DNA from: Psychrobacter sp. PL19
GTDB taxonomy: Bacteria > Pseudomonadota > Gammaproteobacteria > Pseudomonadales > Moraxellaceae
Assembly: GCF_017875835.1 (NCBI RefSeq)
Contig: NZ_JAGING010000001.1
Coordinates: 2,232,001 to 2,296,000 of the forward strand
Length of the DNA: 64,000 nt
Direction: 5' to 3'
This document shows, piece after piece, positions 9,333 to 19,182 of this stretch (position 1 is the stretch's first letter; every line of letters begins with the position of its first letter). Made by a program: the position numbers and the translations under genes. A model generated the notes under the pieces. The model was not told the DNA's origin, made no database searches, and saw only the letters and a program-made list of their open reading frames with translations.

Positions 9333-9357
9333 AAAAAAAGCCACCTAATGAGGCAGC
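9333..9357 (-). terminator. Rho-independent terminator of the NCS2 permease gene
   Basis: Read on the - strand, GCTGCC, a 6-base loop and GGTGGC (two G-U pairs) are followed by seven T. The + strand reading has two mismatches, so it works for the permease direction. Confidence 0.75.
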
Positions 9358-9420
9358 TTTTTTGTTCTGAGTGTCGATCACATTGTCATATAATTATTTT
9401 TCACCACTGGCAAGCAAAAG

Positions 9421-10929
9421 TTAATGGTGAGCCGCAGCTTTTGGTGGTATCTCTTCACCTTCTAATGCCACTACCGCAATCTCATTGCCTTCAGCATCAT
9501 ATAGCTTACCTTCAGTGAAGTAATCACCTTCAGTCAAATCTAAGAGCACAGCATGACGTACTGAGCGGTCTTCTGTTCCTGCCACAAATACGGACTGATT
9601 TTCTGAATTACCTATCTTTAAATGGTTGAATAATAAGTTTAGGGCGATGGCCATAATCGCAGCAGAGCTGATGCCTGAATGGAAAATAGTCGCAAACCAG
9701 TCTGGGAATTGATCGTAAAAAGATGGCGCGGCAATCGGTAACATACCAAAACCGATAGAGGTAGCCACAATGATTAGGTTCATATTATTAGAGTAGCTGA
9801 CTTGTGCTAACGTACGTATACCACTGGCAGCAACTGTACCAAATAATACAATGCCTGCACCGCCTAAAACAGCAGTCGGAACGGTGGCAATCACCCGTCC
9901 CATAATAGGCATCAAGCCTAAGACTACTAAAATAATACCGGCATAGGCTACTACGAAACGGCTTTTAACACCCGTTACCGCAACCAAACCCACGTTCTGT
10001 GCAAAAGCACTTTGAGTAAAAGAGCCAAATATTGGGGCAATCATACTTGCTGCCATATCGGCACGTAGACCATTACCTAAACGTTTTGAGTCGACCTTAG
10101 TATCAATAATATCACCAACTGCCAAAATATCTGCTGAGGTTTCTACTAAAATAACCAACACTACAATAAACATAGAGATGATGGCGGCCAGCTCAAAGGT
10201 AGGTGCGCCAAAATGGAAGGGTGTGGGAAAGGCAAAAATAGAACCGGTGGTAATACCAGAGAAATTGACTAGGCCGAAAGCCCAAGCCGCAGAGGTGCCG
10301 ATGACCATAGCCAGCAAAATTGATAAGCGACTGATGGCCGCATTACCCAACTTGCTTAGCAGTAATACCATCAACAAGGTAAAGCCTGCCAGACCAATAT
10401 TAGTCACGCTACCAAATTCAGGTAAGTTACTATTGCCACCCATTGCCCAGCGCGCCGCTACCGGCATTAAGGTCAAACCGATGGTGGTAATGACCGTACC
10501 AGTTACCAGGGGTGGGAAAAACTTAATAATTTGGGAGAAAATAGGGGTAATCAAAAAGCCAAGGGCAGAGGCCGCAATTACCGCACCAAATACCGAAGAT
10601 AGCCCGCCCCCTGAGGTCACAATCGCCACAACAGTCGCGACACTGGCAAAAGACACTCCCTGTACCAGTGGCAGCTGACAACCAAAGAATGGTACACCTA
10701 GGGTCTGTAATAATGTTGCAAGACCACCAATAAATAAAGAGGCGGCAATCAATAAGCCAATTTCAGCTGGTAGTAATCCAGCCGCTTGTCCAACAATTAG
10801 TGGTACAGCAATGATGCCACCATACATGGTGAGTACATGCTGAAAGCCATAAGCAATATTGGCGACAACACCCAGATTTTCATCTTCTGGCCGTGCAAAT
10901 GTCGGTTGAGAGGTGGGTTTCATATCCAT
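9421..10929 (-). CDS. NCS2-family purine/uracil permease
   Basis: This is a nucleobase:cation symporter-2 membrane protein of about 500 residues with 12-14 hydrophobic segments. The family signature is readable as FAQNVGLVAVTGV, with the substrate-contacting Gln-Asn pair, and the conserved ETSADILAVGDI segment precedes it. The AVTG version of the signature is more usual in xanthine/urate-type members than in uracil transporters, so a purine substrate is my preference. GGGAG lies 11 bases before the chosen ATG at 10929; an ATG at 10950 has no ribosome site. A hydrophilic C-terminal tail ends in histidines. Confidence 0.85.
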   Translation of the reverse strand: MDMKPTSQPTFARPEDENLGVVANIAYGFQHVLTMYGGIIAVPLIVGQAAGLLPAEIGLLIAASLFIGGLATLLQTLGVPFFGCQLPLVQGVSFASVATVVAIVTSGGGLSSVFGAVIAASALGFLITPIFSQIIKFFPPLVTGTVITTIGLTLMPVAARWAMGGNSNLPEFGSVTNIGLAGFTLLMVLLLSKLGNAAISRLSILLAMVIGTSAAWAFGLVNFSGITTGSIFAFPTPFHFGAPTFELAAIISMFIVVLVILVETSADILAVGDIIDTKVDSKRLGNGLRADMAASMIAPIFGSFTQSAFAQNVGLVAVTGVKSRFVVAYAGIILVVLGLMPIMGRVIATVPTAVLGGAGIVLFGTVAASGIRTLAQVSYSNNMNLIIVATSIGFGMLPIAAPSFYDQFPDWFATIFHSGISSAAIMAIALNLLFNHLKIGNSENQSVFVAGTEDRSVRHAVLLDLTEGDYFTEGKLYDAEGNEIAVVALEGEEIPPKAAAHH

Positions 10930-11533
10930 GAATAAACGTGCTCCCTGCATGTTATATTTTTAATATGTCTGACTGACACATTATTAGTAGTGTAGAAATA
11001 AATACGAATAGTTTGAAAATAGCTTAATGCTTAATACATAAGAAGAATTTTTTCCGGCGTTACTATAAAAAGAGCAACCGTAGTTCCCAATCAGGAATAG
11101 GATGCAACATTGATTGATGATTAGGATTTAAGGTTATAGAGAGTGTAGATAGCCCGCTATTTATGATGCTTTTTCTGTGTAAATGGTCTGAATGTCACGG
11201 ACAGCTGATACAGGAGCATCAAAACCGTGTGCTACTATTATTGTAAATCTTGAGTTAACACGTGAGTTATTTGCGGTTACTATTTTTTTAGTTATGATAG
11301 TCGGCTTATCTCGCACTTTTAGCATAGCGCGTATTTATAATAACTGCTAGTAATTTTTTGACCAAATGGTCAGGTTTTTGTTTTCTTTGTCAAATTACAT
11401 CCATTTACACATAGGTATTAGCAAAAAATATGGACATTCTGTAATGATTATTTACTTCAGATCTGCAATATTATAGCCGTTAAATAGTCACTTACCATTC
11501 AACCTAACGCTTTTATACGGACATTAACCCACC
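10930..11533. other. Long divergent intergenic region
   Basis: About 600 bases separate the permease (-) and DUF2868 gene (+). I see AT-rich promoter-like sequence but no tRNA, clear riboswitch or terminator. A 52-codon ORF at 11192-11350 has no ribosome site or recognisable content. Confidence 0.5.
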
Positions 11534-12913
11534 ATGCTATCACCCCAAGACCAATTGACTGAGCTGGTACGAGCCCTTGAGACTCAGCAGCATGTCTTTG
11601 CCACTGATCCACTACTAATCACTGAAAAGCTGCAAACAGAAAAAGGCACGCCTACCCAAAAGTTGCATCGCCGCGCATCAGGTATTGATAGTAATGGCGC
11701 ACTGACAAGGGTGCTAGGTAAGATTGATGGGCGTATCAAAGGCATCATAACGGTCATGAGTATCGTATGGTGTGTGTCAGGGTTCTTGGGTTTGTTTACC
11801 CTGCTACAGGCCAATGTGATCAACTTTTTTTATGTGTTGGTGTGCTTGCTCGGCTTTCATACGATTATGCTAGTTAGCTGGCTAGTATTAACTTTGGTTA
11901 ATCGAGGTAAACAATCCTCAAACTGGTTTGCAAGTTTTGTTAGCCCAAGCCACCTTATTCGTGGTAAAGACGATATTACCCAAGCGGCGGTGGGCCTATA
12001 TGAACGACAACTTCAGCATAGTGGCATGCGCTGGTATCTGGGTAAATTCAGTCATCAGCTTTGGCTTGCCACCCTAACCGGCATGTTGTGCGCGATTATA
12101 TTTTTGTTGATTGTGCGCCAGTATAGTTTTAGCTGGGAATCGACTTTACTATCGGATCAAGCACTGATTACACTTACCCATCTGCTCGGCTGGTTGCCTA
12201 ATATGGTAGGATTTGATGTGCCGGATAATGCCGCTATTGTACAAAGTCGGTTGGTGTCGGATGCCCTGCCTTTATCAGTGGCTAGGCAGTGGGCAAGTTT
12301 ATTGGTCGGTAGTCTGCTGATGTATGGCATCGTACCGCGTGCCATCGCATGGTCGTTTTGTGCACTAATATTTAGCCGTAAAAAAATGCGTTTAGATATC
12401 AAGCTACCCTATTATCAAAAGATTTTGAACTTTTGGCAGCGTCAAGTGGTGGATGCGGACGACTTCACCGAGATCACCGCACCTGTGGCACCAAAAGCGA
12501 CCGTAAGTGCAGGCGAGAAGTTGGTCGCCTTGCTGGAATATCCTTCTGATATAGAGCAATGGTGGCAGATAGGTGTTGAGCATTTAGATAATAGTGATCA
12601 TAAAATAGAAGACTTTGGTATCGTCGATGATCGCGACGATATGATGCGTTTAATAACTTATCTAGATCAAAATCCCGTACAAGTACTACTCGGAATTAAT
12701 AACAAAGCGTTGCCTGATCGAGGTACGTTGCGCAAACTGGATCAAATTGCGACTCATGCTAGGCACGGCCTGATTGTGCAACTACTCAATGATAAAAATA
12801 CTGATACTTCTGCAGCAGAAGGGTCTCTGATCCCAACCTCACCACCGGCAGTAAGGCAGCAACAATGGCAAACCGTACTCGCTGCTCGGAAAATAGGCTT
12901 GGTCAATAATTAA
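11534..12913 (+). CDS. DUF2868 membrane protein
   Basis: The 459-residue protein has four hydrophobic segments (about residues 75-95, 100-125, 180-205 and 250-275) and a soluble C-terminal half. I recognise it as the DUF2868 family because it is followed by a DUF3482 GTPase, a pairing seen across proteobacteria. The C-terminal part (about 305-459) looks like a compact alpha/beta domain. Function is unknown; the pairing suggests a GTPase-controlled membrane process. Start: ATG after GGACATTAACCCACC, with weak Shine-Dalgarno spacing. Confidence 0.7.
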   Translation: MLSPQDQLTELVRALETQQHVFATDPLLITEKLQTEKGTPTQKLHRRASGIDSNGALTRVLGKIDGRIKGIITVMSIVWCVSGFLGLFTLLQANVINFFYVLVCLLGFHTIMLVSWLVLTLVNRGKQSSNWFASFVSPSHLIRGKDDITQAAVGLYERQLQHSGMRWYLGKFSHQLWLATLTGMLCAIIFLLIVRQYSFSWESTLLSDQALITLTHLLGWLPNMVGFDVPDNAAIVQSRLVSDALPLSVARQWASLLVGSLLMYGIVPRAIAWSFCALIFSRKKMRLDIKLPYYQKILNFWQRQVVDADDFTEITAPVAPKATVSAGEKLVALLEYPSDIEQWWQIGVEHLDNSDHKIEDFGIVDDRDDMMRLITYLDQNPVQVLLGINNKALPDRGTLRKLDQIATHARHGLIVQLLNDKNTDTSAAEGSLIPTSPPAVRQQQWQTVLAARKIGLVNN

Positions 12914-13204
12914 TAATTTTTTGATGATAAACTTTTAATTTATTATTAAGTTAGCGCTAAATTGTCGTCAAATGACTGGTATTTAAAATATTATAGACAC
13001 TACTAAGTAACATGTGCACACAACAAATGTTAATTAATCAAAGCTTTAGCCTTATATTAAGGGAGCGAAGATGTAAAACAACAGCAGACAAGTGACGATA
13101 AGTTATGGCAATATCAGATGATAGCAATAGCTCAATGAATTTAGGTGAGTACAGTCAGACCTTAGTTGAATAAAATTTCAATATTAATAACGTAAGACAC
13201 CATT

Positions 13205-15004
13205 ATGAATCATGATAATAATAAAAATATTGACGTCAATAACCCCAATCTGCAAAAAAGTCTTTTTGCAGATAAAGCTTACGATGCACCCTCTGAACCA
13301 AGTCAGGTATTATTGGCATCGGGAGATACAGATACCCTCAACCAAAAGCCCTTTAACCAAAAAGCCTTTAACCAAGAGCCCTTAAGCCATGAATCGACTG
13401 TTAGTATTAACAAAAACCAAGATAAGGTCTATACCATTGATAGTAGTTATTCTTCATCATCAATAACTGAACCTGTGGCGCGCAATAAAAAAACGATTGC
13501 CAGTGGTGAGCCATTAAAACTAGCGGTTGTTGGACATACTAATACTGGCAAGACTTCAGTATTGCGCACCCTACTACGTGATGTTTATTTCGGTAAGGTT
13601 AAAAATGAAGCAGCGACTACCCGCCATGTTGAACGTGCCCAACTGACTGACAGTCAAACGGGTGAAGTATTGGTGGCGTTATATGATACACCTGGGTTAG
13701 AAGATGCTTCCGGTCTGATGGATTGGCTGGAAGATAATACGGCCAGTCGTCGAGACGGTATTGAGCGTTTACAACAGTTCTTGGCAGCCGACATTGCGTC
13801 TGGTATTGCGTCTGGGTCTACAGGTATTGATACATTGGATACTAATGACGGTTACGGCTACCACGATTATAGCCAAGAAGCTAAGGTCGTTAGGCAACTG
13901 CTGGCGAGTGATATGGCTATTTATGTGATTGATGCGCGTGAGCCGGTACTCGGTAAGTATAAGGATGAATTGGCTATTTTGTCGTGGGCTGCGATTCCAG
14001 TGATGCCTGTATTCAACTTCACAGATAGCCAAGACGCCAATATCGATCAGTGGCAGACCATGCTGGCACGTCGTAATCTACATATTTCAACACGTTTTGA
14101 TTCGGTGGCGTTTGAATTTACCGATGAGATAAGACTGTGGCAAAACTTGGCTGCCATGCTTACCCATGCCGAAATGCTCGAGCAGCTAATGCAACGCCGA
14201 GCTGAAGACTGGGCACAGTTATATGATGAGGCCAATATTATCATTGCAGATTTTTTATTAAATGTTGCCGCCTTTGTGCGTGAGATCAACAATGACGACG
14301 ACCCATTACCCGTATTACAACAAATGCAAGAAGCGGTACGCCAAAGCGAGCGTACCATGCAGCATCATTTATTAAATCTATACAAGTTTTATGACAATGC
14401 CGCAGCAGCAACACCGCTTGAATTGCCAGCTTATCAGCAAGACCCCTTTGATCCTGAGTTGCTCAAAAGTTATGGTATTCGCACTACTTCAGGGGCGGCG
14501 GCTGGCGCGTTATTAGGATTGGGGTTTGATGCTGCAGCCTTAGGGACTACCTTAGGACTGGGTGCGATATTAGGCGGTATCGCCGGCGGGCTATTGTCCA
14601 ATACTAGTAGTCTCGCCGATAAAATAACAGGGGTAAAGCGCTTATACATTGACCCTGCTACTTTAACGTTACTGGCCACTCGTGCTATAGATCTACTTAC
14701 CGCCCTACGTCACCGTGGCCATGCGGCTACTGATGCGACCCAAATGTTATATAGCACTGAGCAAGCTGACGCTCAGAAAACCAGTGGCCATGACGATACT
14801 CACTATATTGATGGTAGCGCGACTCAAAAGACTCTCTGGCCAACCCATAAGCTACCAAGTGAGCTCAAAAGAGCGCGCGGCAAGCCGCAATGGTCCTCAT
14901 TAAATAGCGGTAAATCTGAACAAGCACAAAGCTTACGTATGGATGCGGCCTGGTCGCTATCACACCAGCTAGAAACCCATGAGCTAGAAACTCATGAGCT
15001 TTAG
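13205..15004 (+). CDS. GTPase with DUF3482 domain
   Basis: The 599-residue protein opens with about 95 low-complexity residues containing repeated FNQK/FNQE motifs. An Era-like GTPase domain follows: G1 is GHTNTGKTSV near residue 115, G3 is DTPGLED near 163, and the G4 position reads FNFTDSQ instead of the usual NKxD. The middle is helical. Near residues 435-465 there is a glycine/alanine-rich hydrophobic stretch (GAAAGALLGLGFDAAALG and onward) that could insert in a membrane. It lies 291 bases after the DUF2868 gene, its usual partner. The C-terminus repeats ETHEL twice through a short DNA duplication. Confidence 0.75.
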   Translation: MNHDNNKNIDVNNPNLQKSLFADKAYDAPSEPSQVLLASGDTDTLNQKPFNQKAFNQEPLSHESTVSINKNQDKVYTIDSSYSSSSITEPVARNKKTIASGEPLKLAVVGHTNTGKTSVLRTLLRDVYFGKVKNEAATTRHVERAQLTDSQTGEVLVALYDTPGLEDASGLMDWLEDNTASRRDGIERLQQFLAADIASGIASGSTGIDTLDTNDGYGYHDYSQEAKVVRQLLASDMAIYVIDAREPVLGKYKDELAILSWAAIPVMPVFNFTDSQDANIDQWQTMLARRNLHISTRFDSVAFEFTDEIRLWQNLAAMLTHAEMLEQLMQRRAEDWAQLYDEANIIIADFLLNVAAFVREINNDDDPLPVLQQMQEAVRQSERTMQHHLLNLYKFYDNAAAATPLELPAYQQDPFDPELLKSYGIRTTSGAAAGALLGLGFDAAALGTTLGLGAILGGIAGGLLSNTSSLADKITGVKRLYIDPATLTLLATRAIDLLTALRHRGHAATDATQMLYSTEQADAQKTSGHDDTHYIDGSATQKTLWPTHKLPSELKRARGKPQWSSLNSGKSEQAQSLRMDAAWSLSHQLETHELETHEL

Positions 15005-15084
15005 ACCTACAAAATCGAGACCACTATGTTTGAACGCCCATAAATTGACGAGTTGATACTAGAGTAATAACCCAGTCCAACACC

Positions 15085-16092
15085 TTAGGTTAACAGAGCA
15101 CTTAGCGCCTCAATACCACGCACATCTGTTTGCTGCAAATAAATCGGATATGTGGGGTAGTTGTTAAAAGTTTTTTCAATGTCACCCATGAGCTGCTGTT
15201 GTCTATCAGCACGTTGCCGCCAAAACTCGTCTGTTTGTGTTGGGGTGATAAGCTGATTCACTATGATTGCCGCTGGCGTGAGCTTGGTTTCTTCTAACTG
15301 CTCTATAGCGCGTTTGGTTTCAGCCAAAGGTAATACATCAGCGGTCATAACCTGTACGATGGCCGTTTTCGTGCGGTCATGAAGCAATAATCCTGCCTGA
15401 CGAAACAACTCTTTGCGCTTTTCAAGCACGGTAACTGCCTGCTCCCAGCGATCTGGTTTGTGCTTAGCAAACGGGTTGGGCACGTCATTTTTATTATCTG
15501 TATGATTGCTGGTATCTAAATGAGTAGCAACTGAACGTAGCTTCGCTTGTCGCCGTTGCTGTGCTAAGAGCCCATCCGTCCACGCACCCATCATTTCAGG
15601 TAATACCAGTAAACGTAAAGTATGACCTGTAGGCGCGGTATCAAAAAAAATATGATCGTAGCCGGTATCGGCAGCCGCCACTAAATGCTGACACATCGAC
15701 TCTAGCATTGCTGCTTCCTGTGCCCCAGGAGCTGACTTTGATAGACGCAGATGCTCACGAATCTTGGGCATCATATCAGGATTGGTGTAGCCTGAAATAG
15801 TGCGTTCTACTTGTGCAAAGTGAGCATCGACGATGATCTCAGGATTCAACTCAATAGCATCAAGGTACGGGGTGATCGCTGTTTTTTCATTGCTTAGCGC
15901 TACATTCAGTACATCACCTAAGCTATGTGCAGGATCGGTCGAAATGATGAGGGTTTTCTTTTTCTGAGCAGCATAATAGCTGGCCAGTGCTGCTGCTGCA
16001 GTGGTCTTACCCACCCCGCCTTTACCACCAACAAATATAATGGGCTGCGAGCCCAGTTGCTTAACTAACGAGCTTAAGGGTTGTAGTGCCAT
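15085..16092 (-). CDS. ArsA/GET3-type anion-transporting ATPase
   Basis: The 335-residue protein has a deviant Walker A FVGGKGGVGKTT (residues 20-31), IISTDPAHSLGDVL (switch I) and FFDTAPTGHTLRLL (switch II), all classic for ArsA/TRC40 ATPases. It has only one ATPase half, as in GET3 and many bacterial single-domain forms. No arsB, arsR or arsD is nearby, so arsenite export is unlikely. It is followed 115 bases upstream on the same strand by a cory-CC-star gene, a known companion of this ATPase branch. Role unknown, perhaps client-protein or metal handling. Confidence 0.83.
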   Translation of the reverse strand: MALQPLSSLVKQLGSQPIIFVGGKGGVGKTTAAAALASYYAAQKKKTLIISTDPAHSLGDVLNVALSNEKTAITPYLDAIELNPEIIVDAHFAQVERTISGYTNPDMMPKIREHLRLSKSAPGAQEAAMLESMCQHLVAAADTGYDHIFFDTAPTGHTLRLLVLPEMMGAWTDGLLAQQRRQAKLRSVATHLDTSNHTDNKNDVPNPFAKHKPDRWEQAVTVLEKRKELFRQAGLLLHDRTKTAIVQVMTADVLPLAETKRAIEQLEETKLTPAAIIVNQLITPTQTDEFWRQRADRQQQLMGDIEKTFNNYPTYPIYLQQTDVRGIEALSALLT

Positions 16093-16207
16093 ATTTTTTC
16101 TCAGTATTTTTGTCTCAATTACTGTGTCAATAAATGCTATTTTAATCGTTACTATTTTTGCTATTAACGTTACTGTCTACAGTGCTGGGCTATGATTATA
16201 ACTATGG

Positions 16208-16612
16208 TTAGCAGCAGCCAACGTGATCAAACGGGCATCTGTCCATTCCCATACGGGTATGCCACTCATGAAAGTTCTCTAAGAATAACGGCTGTAACTC
16301 AAGGGTATAAAAGCTCGCTGGATTATCGATACCTAAACTCTCAGCAAACATCAGCAGCATAAAGAAATCTTCTTCATCACGAGCGGCACGTGCCATCGTT
16401 TGTCGATAAGGGGCATGATAGAACTCATTAAGACCCGCTGCAAAACGCTGCCACCATGGTGCGATATTTTGTGCTTGTGCTTGTACCTGGTCATCCTTGC
16501 CAAGGTTATCTGGCGTTTTCATTGGAAGCACTGAGCCATCTAATAGCTGGTTTAACAGATTGTTATTACCTTGATTGTCCATAGTTTGACCTAATTTTTT
16601 GGTAACACTCAT
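16208..16612 (-). CDS. cory-CC-star protein
   Basis: The 134-residue protein carries the family core: FYHAPYRQTMARAARDEED, then FFMLLMFAESLGIDNPASFY, then TLELQPLFLENFHEWH, and it ends in Cys-Cys directly before the stop. That ending gives the family its name. An extra CPFDHVGCC gives three cysteines near the end and suggests metal binding or a thiol-based anchor. An alternative start at 16582 (MDNQGN) has AGG 8 bases upstream and may be the true one. It is transcribed just ahead of the ArsA-type ATPase, with which it probably works. Confidence 0.75.
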   Translation of the reverse strand: MSVTKKLGQTMDNQGNNNLLNQLLDGSVLPMKTPDNLGKDDQVQAQAQNIAPWWQRFAAGLNEFYHAPYRQTMARAARDEEDFFMLLMFAESLGIDNPASFYTLELQPLFLENFHEWHTRMGMDRCPFDHVGCC

Positions 16613-16730
16613 GTGGAACTGATATGGAATGATAGCTAAAACATAGCATACTTAGCTATTATAGTGATAAATGGGTCACGATAGTTATTGTTTGCTTTTC
16701 TTTGCAAGAATCAATCATCACTTAATGACA

Positions 16731-16757
16731 TAAAAAAACGCCAGCGATTGCTAGCGT
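16731..16757 (-). terminator. Rho-independent terminator of the CstA-family gene
   Basis: On the - strand an 8-bp stem (one G-U) with loop AATC is followed by seven T, 53 bases after the transporter stop codon. Confidence 0.8.
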
Positions 16758-16809
16758 CTTCTTCTAATTTAACCGTTAGTTTTAATGATTACTTTTGATA
16801 AATGGTCAG

Positions 16810-18489
16810 TTAAGTTCTATCTTTCCCTTTATGCTCTGACCATTCACGGCGTAAGACCGACAAACTCTCGAAGGTGACCAATATGGTAGCAATCAGGATA
16901 ATGATATCCATGGTAATGAGCAACCAATTGCCATCAACGTAGAAGGTTTTAAGCTGGATTAATAACGCAAACACCGTCATCACTAATAAGAATGATAAGG
17001 GTGCTAAGGTATACCAAACCGGCTTGCCTTTACGTAATAAGATAACAGTCACAATCATTAAGGTTAATGCGGCCATTAACTGGTTAGTAGTACCGAATAA
17101 AGGCCAGATGATCATACCACCCGCACCATCGATACCGCCGGCACCAAATGCCAACAGCAAACAGGTTCCTACTGCTAACAGCGTAGCCACTACACCTTTG
17201 GTTAAGATTGGAATGTTATAAAACTCGCCAAATTCTTGGAAGATATAACGTTGCAAGCGTACCCCAGTATCCATAGTGGTACCCGCAAATAGTGCTGCCA
17301 TAACCGTTAACATGGTTTGTGACAATACCATATCAATACCTACGCCGGCATTCAATATCGCAGCGCCACCGTCAATAAAGGCACCGATAGAGCCGTCACC
17401 GAATTTTTGATAAACGGCTTCCCAATCACCAAGTGTGGCAAAACCCGCGGTCGCCGCAAGAATCGCACCTAACGCTAGCATACCTTCACCAAGCGCACCG
17501 AAGTAACCAACGAAACGCGCGTCTTCTTCTTTATCAATCTGCTTAGAGGTTGTACCTGTTGCAACCAAACCATGGAAGCCTGAAATGGCACCACAAGCAA
17601 TAGTAACAAAGAGCAGTGGCATGATTGAAGGTGTGTCTATTGGTAAATTAGTATTAATTGCCGGTGCCACAATAGTAGGTGTTGAGATAAAGATGGCGGC
17701 ATATAATAAAATCAAACCAACGAATAACTGTAAGCCATTAATATAATCGCGTGGTTGCAATAACATCCATACTGGCAATAATGAGGCAACTGCCGCATAG
17801 GCAAATAAAATGATAATCCAAATGGCATTATCAGGCAGACCAAAAACCGTCTCAGGGAAGGCGAATGGGAACATAGGACCAAGGTAAATAAGCCCATATA
17901 ATGCACTTACCCCAATTATTGATACCCAAACTAAATTCATCTTATAGCGATAAATACACTGACCGATGATAAGGGCAACAATTAACGCGCCCCATACTGG
18001 CAATACAGCTGACGGGGTTTTAATCATCATATTGGCAATAGCAACGCCGAATACAGCATTAACCATGAGCAATAGTAAGAAGATAACGACCATCATCAAA
18101 CTACGTACGCGCGTACCCATAACCGTACCAGCGATGGAGCCAATGGACTGACCTCGATTACGCATACTGGCCCATATGGCTGACATATCATGAACGCCTG
18201 CCATAAAAATCGTACCAAAGACTACCCAAATTACAGCGGGTAACCAACCCCAAATTACCGCAATACCGGGACCAATAATCGGTGCGGCACCCGCAACTGA
18301 AGTAAAGTGATGCCCCCACAATACATATTTATTGGTGGGAACATAATCTACCCCATCTTTCATGGTGTGTGCTGGCGTGGGACGGCTATTATCTAATGCT
18401 AAAATTTTGGTGGCGATAAACTTCGAATAAAAAATATAACCGCAGAGCATCGCGGCGACGCCAAGTAACAATACAATGGCACTATTCAT
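16810..18489 (-). CDS. CstA-family transporter (pyruvate/peptide)
   Basis: This 559-residue polytopic membrane protein is of the carbon-starvation CstA family. Conserved segments are YVLWGHHFTSVAGAAPIIGP near residue 55, FGTIFMAGVHDMSAIWAS near 92, FHGLVATGTTSKQI near 305 and GTTNQLMAALTLM near 460. It is shorter than the 700-residue E. coli CstA and BtsT and matches the short form, so I do not assign either symbol. Members take up pyruvate with protons or peptides. GGGAGAG lies 5 bases before the ATG. The gene stands alone with its own terminator. Confidence 0.87.
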   Translation of the reverse strand: MNSAIVLLLGVAAMLCGYIFYSKFIATKILALDNSRPTPAHTMKDGVDYVPTNKYVLWGHHFTSVAGAAPIIGPGIAVIWGWLPAVIWVVFGTIFMAGVHDMSAIWASMRNRGQSIGSIAGTVMGTRVRSLMMVVIFLLLLMVNAVFGVAIANMMIKTPSAVLPVWGALIVALIIGQCIYRYKMNLVWVSIIGVSALYGLIYLGPMFPFAFPETVFGLPDNAIWIIILFAYAAVASLLPVWMLLQPRDYINGLQLFVGLILLYAAIFISTPTIVAPAINTNLPIDTPSIMPLLFVTIACGAISGFHGLVATGTTSKQIDKEEDARFVGYFGALGEGMLALGAILAATAGFATLGDWEAVYQKFGDGSIGAFIDGGAAILNAGVGIDMVLSQTMLTVMAALFAGTTMDTGVRLQRYIFQEFGEFYNIPILTKGVVATLLAVGTCLLLAFGAGGIDGAGGMIIWPLFGTTNQLMAALTLMIVTVILLRKGKPVWYTLAPLSFLLVMTVFALLIQLKTFYVDGNWLLITMDIIILIATILVTFESLSVLRREWSEHKGKDRT

Positions 18490-19182
18490 CTTATCTCTCC
18501 CTAGATAAAGTGAGCGCGGTCAATACTCTCACCTTGTTATCCTTGTTTTTTATTTCATAGTTTTTGTTTCATAATAAACGCTGGCAAGATACCAGTATTA
18601 GTCTATAGTCAAACTTATACAAATCCGCTGTGGCGTTACCCTTGTGTGGCTCAATTTCTGTGCTTGGCATCACATTGAGAGTAATCGACATCAAATGATA
18701 TGAGTTCGACCCTACTCTCATATTATCTATTTTTAACTGAGGCTTTATATGCTGTTGAATGCAAGCTGCTATCGTCAAACGCTTACGATTGTGCTAAGTT
18801 AGAATACCAAGCAGAAGTTTATATTTATTAAGTGTAAACAAAGAATGTTATGCTTAAGTGATTATAGAACTACCCTAGTGTTATATAAAACTGAGGCATA
18901 AGATTTACCTAAAAATCGATGGTCTGCGTCAATTGTAGCTGATTTGACATCAAATGTAACGTTTAATGTCTACTTTGTAATATTTAAGTATCAATACTGG
19001 AAAATTGTAAGAAAAACTGATGCTTGTATTTCATAAATCTTTACTATTGTTCATCAGTTTGGCGTATTTATTAACAAATATGCATTATTATCTTATATCT
19101 ATCAATAATATTTCAGCGGTAATATTTTTTCTACACTACCATCGCTAGTGACAATAAATAAATTTTAAATAAAGAGACTGTA
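18490..19182. other. Long intergenic region, no gene seen
   Basis: About 690 bases between divergent genes. It is AT-rich, especially 18780-19180. A 69-codon frame on the - strand (18569-18778) has no ribosome site or recognisable motif. I see no RNA gene or terminator. Promoters for both flanking genes must lie here. Confidence 0.5.

Noticed and set aside
10178-10678. 166-codon ORF on the + strand
   Set aside because: It lies wholly inside the NCS2 permease gene on the opposite strand and has no recognisable content.
11192-11350. 52-codon ORF between the permease and DUF2868 genes, and an antisense frame overlapping it
   Set aside because: Neither has a ribosome site or a family I recognise; could be decayed sequence, but I cannot support it.
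13104-13172. 22-codon ORF before the DUF3482 GTPase gene
   Set aside because: Too short, with no ribosome site or overlap signal.
18569-18778. 69-codon ORF in the long gap upstream of the CstA-type gene
   Set aside because: No ribosome site, motif or context.
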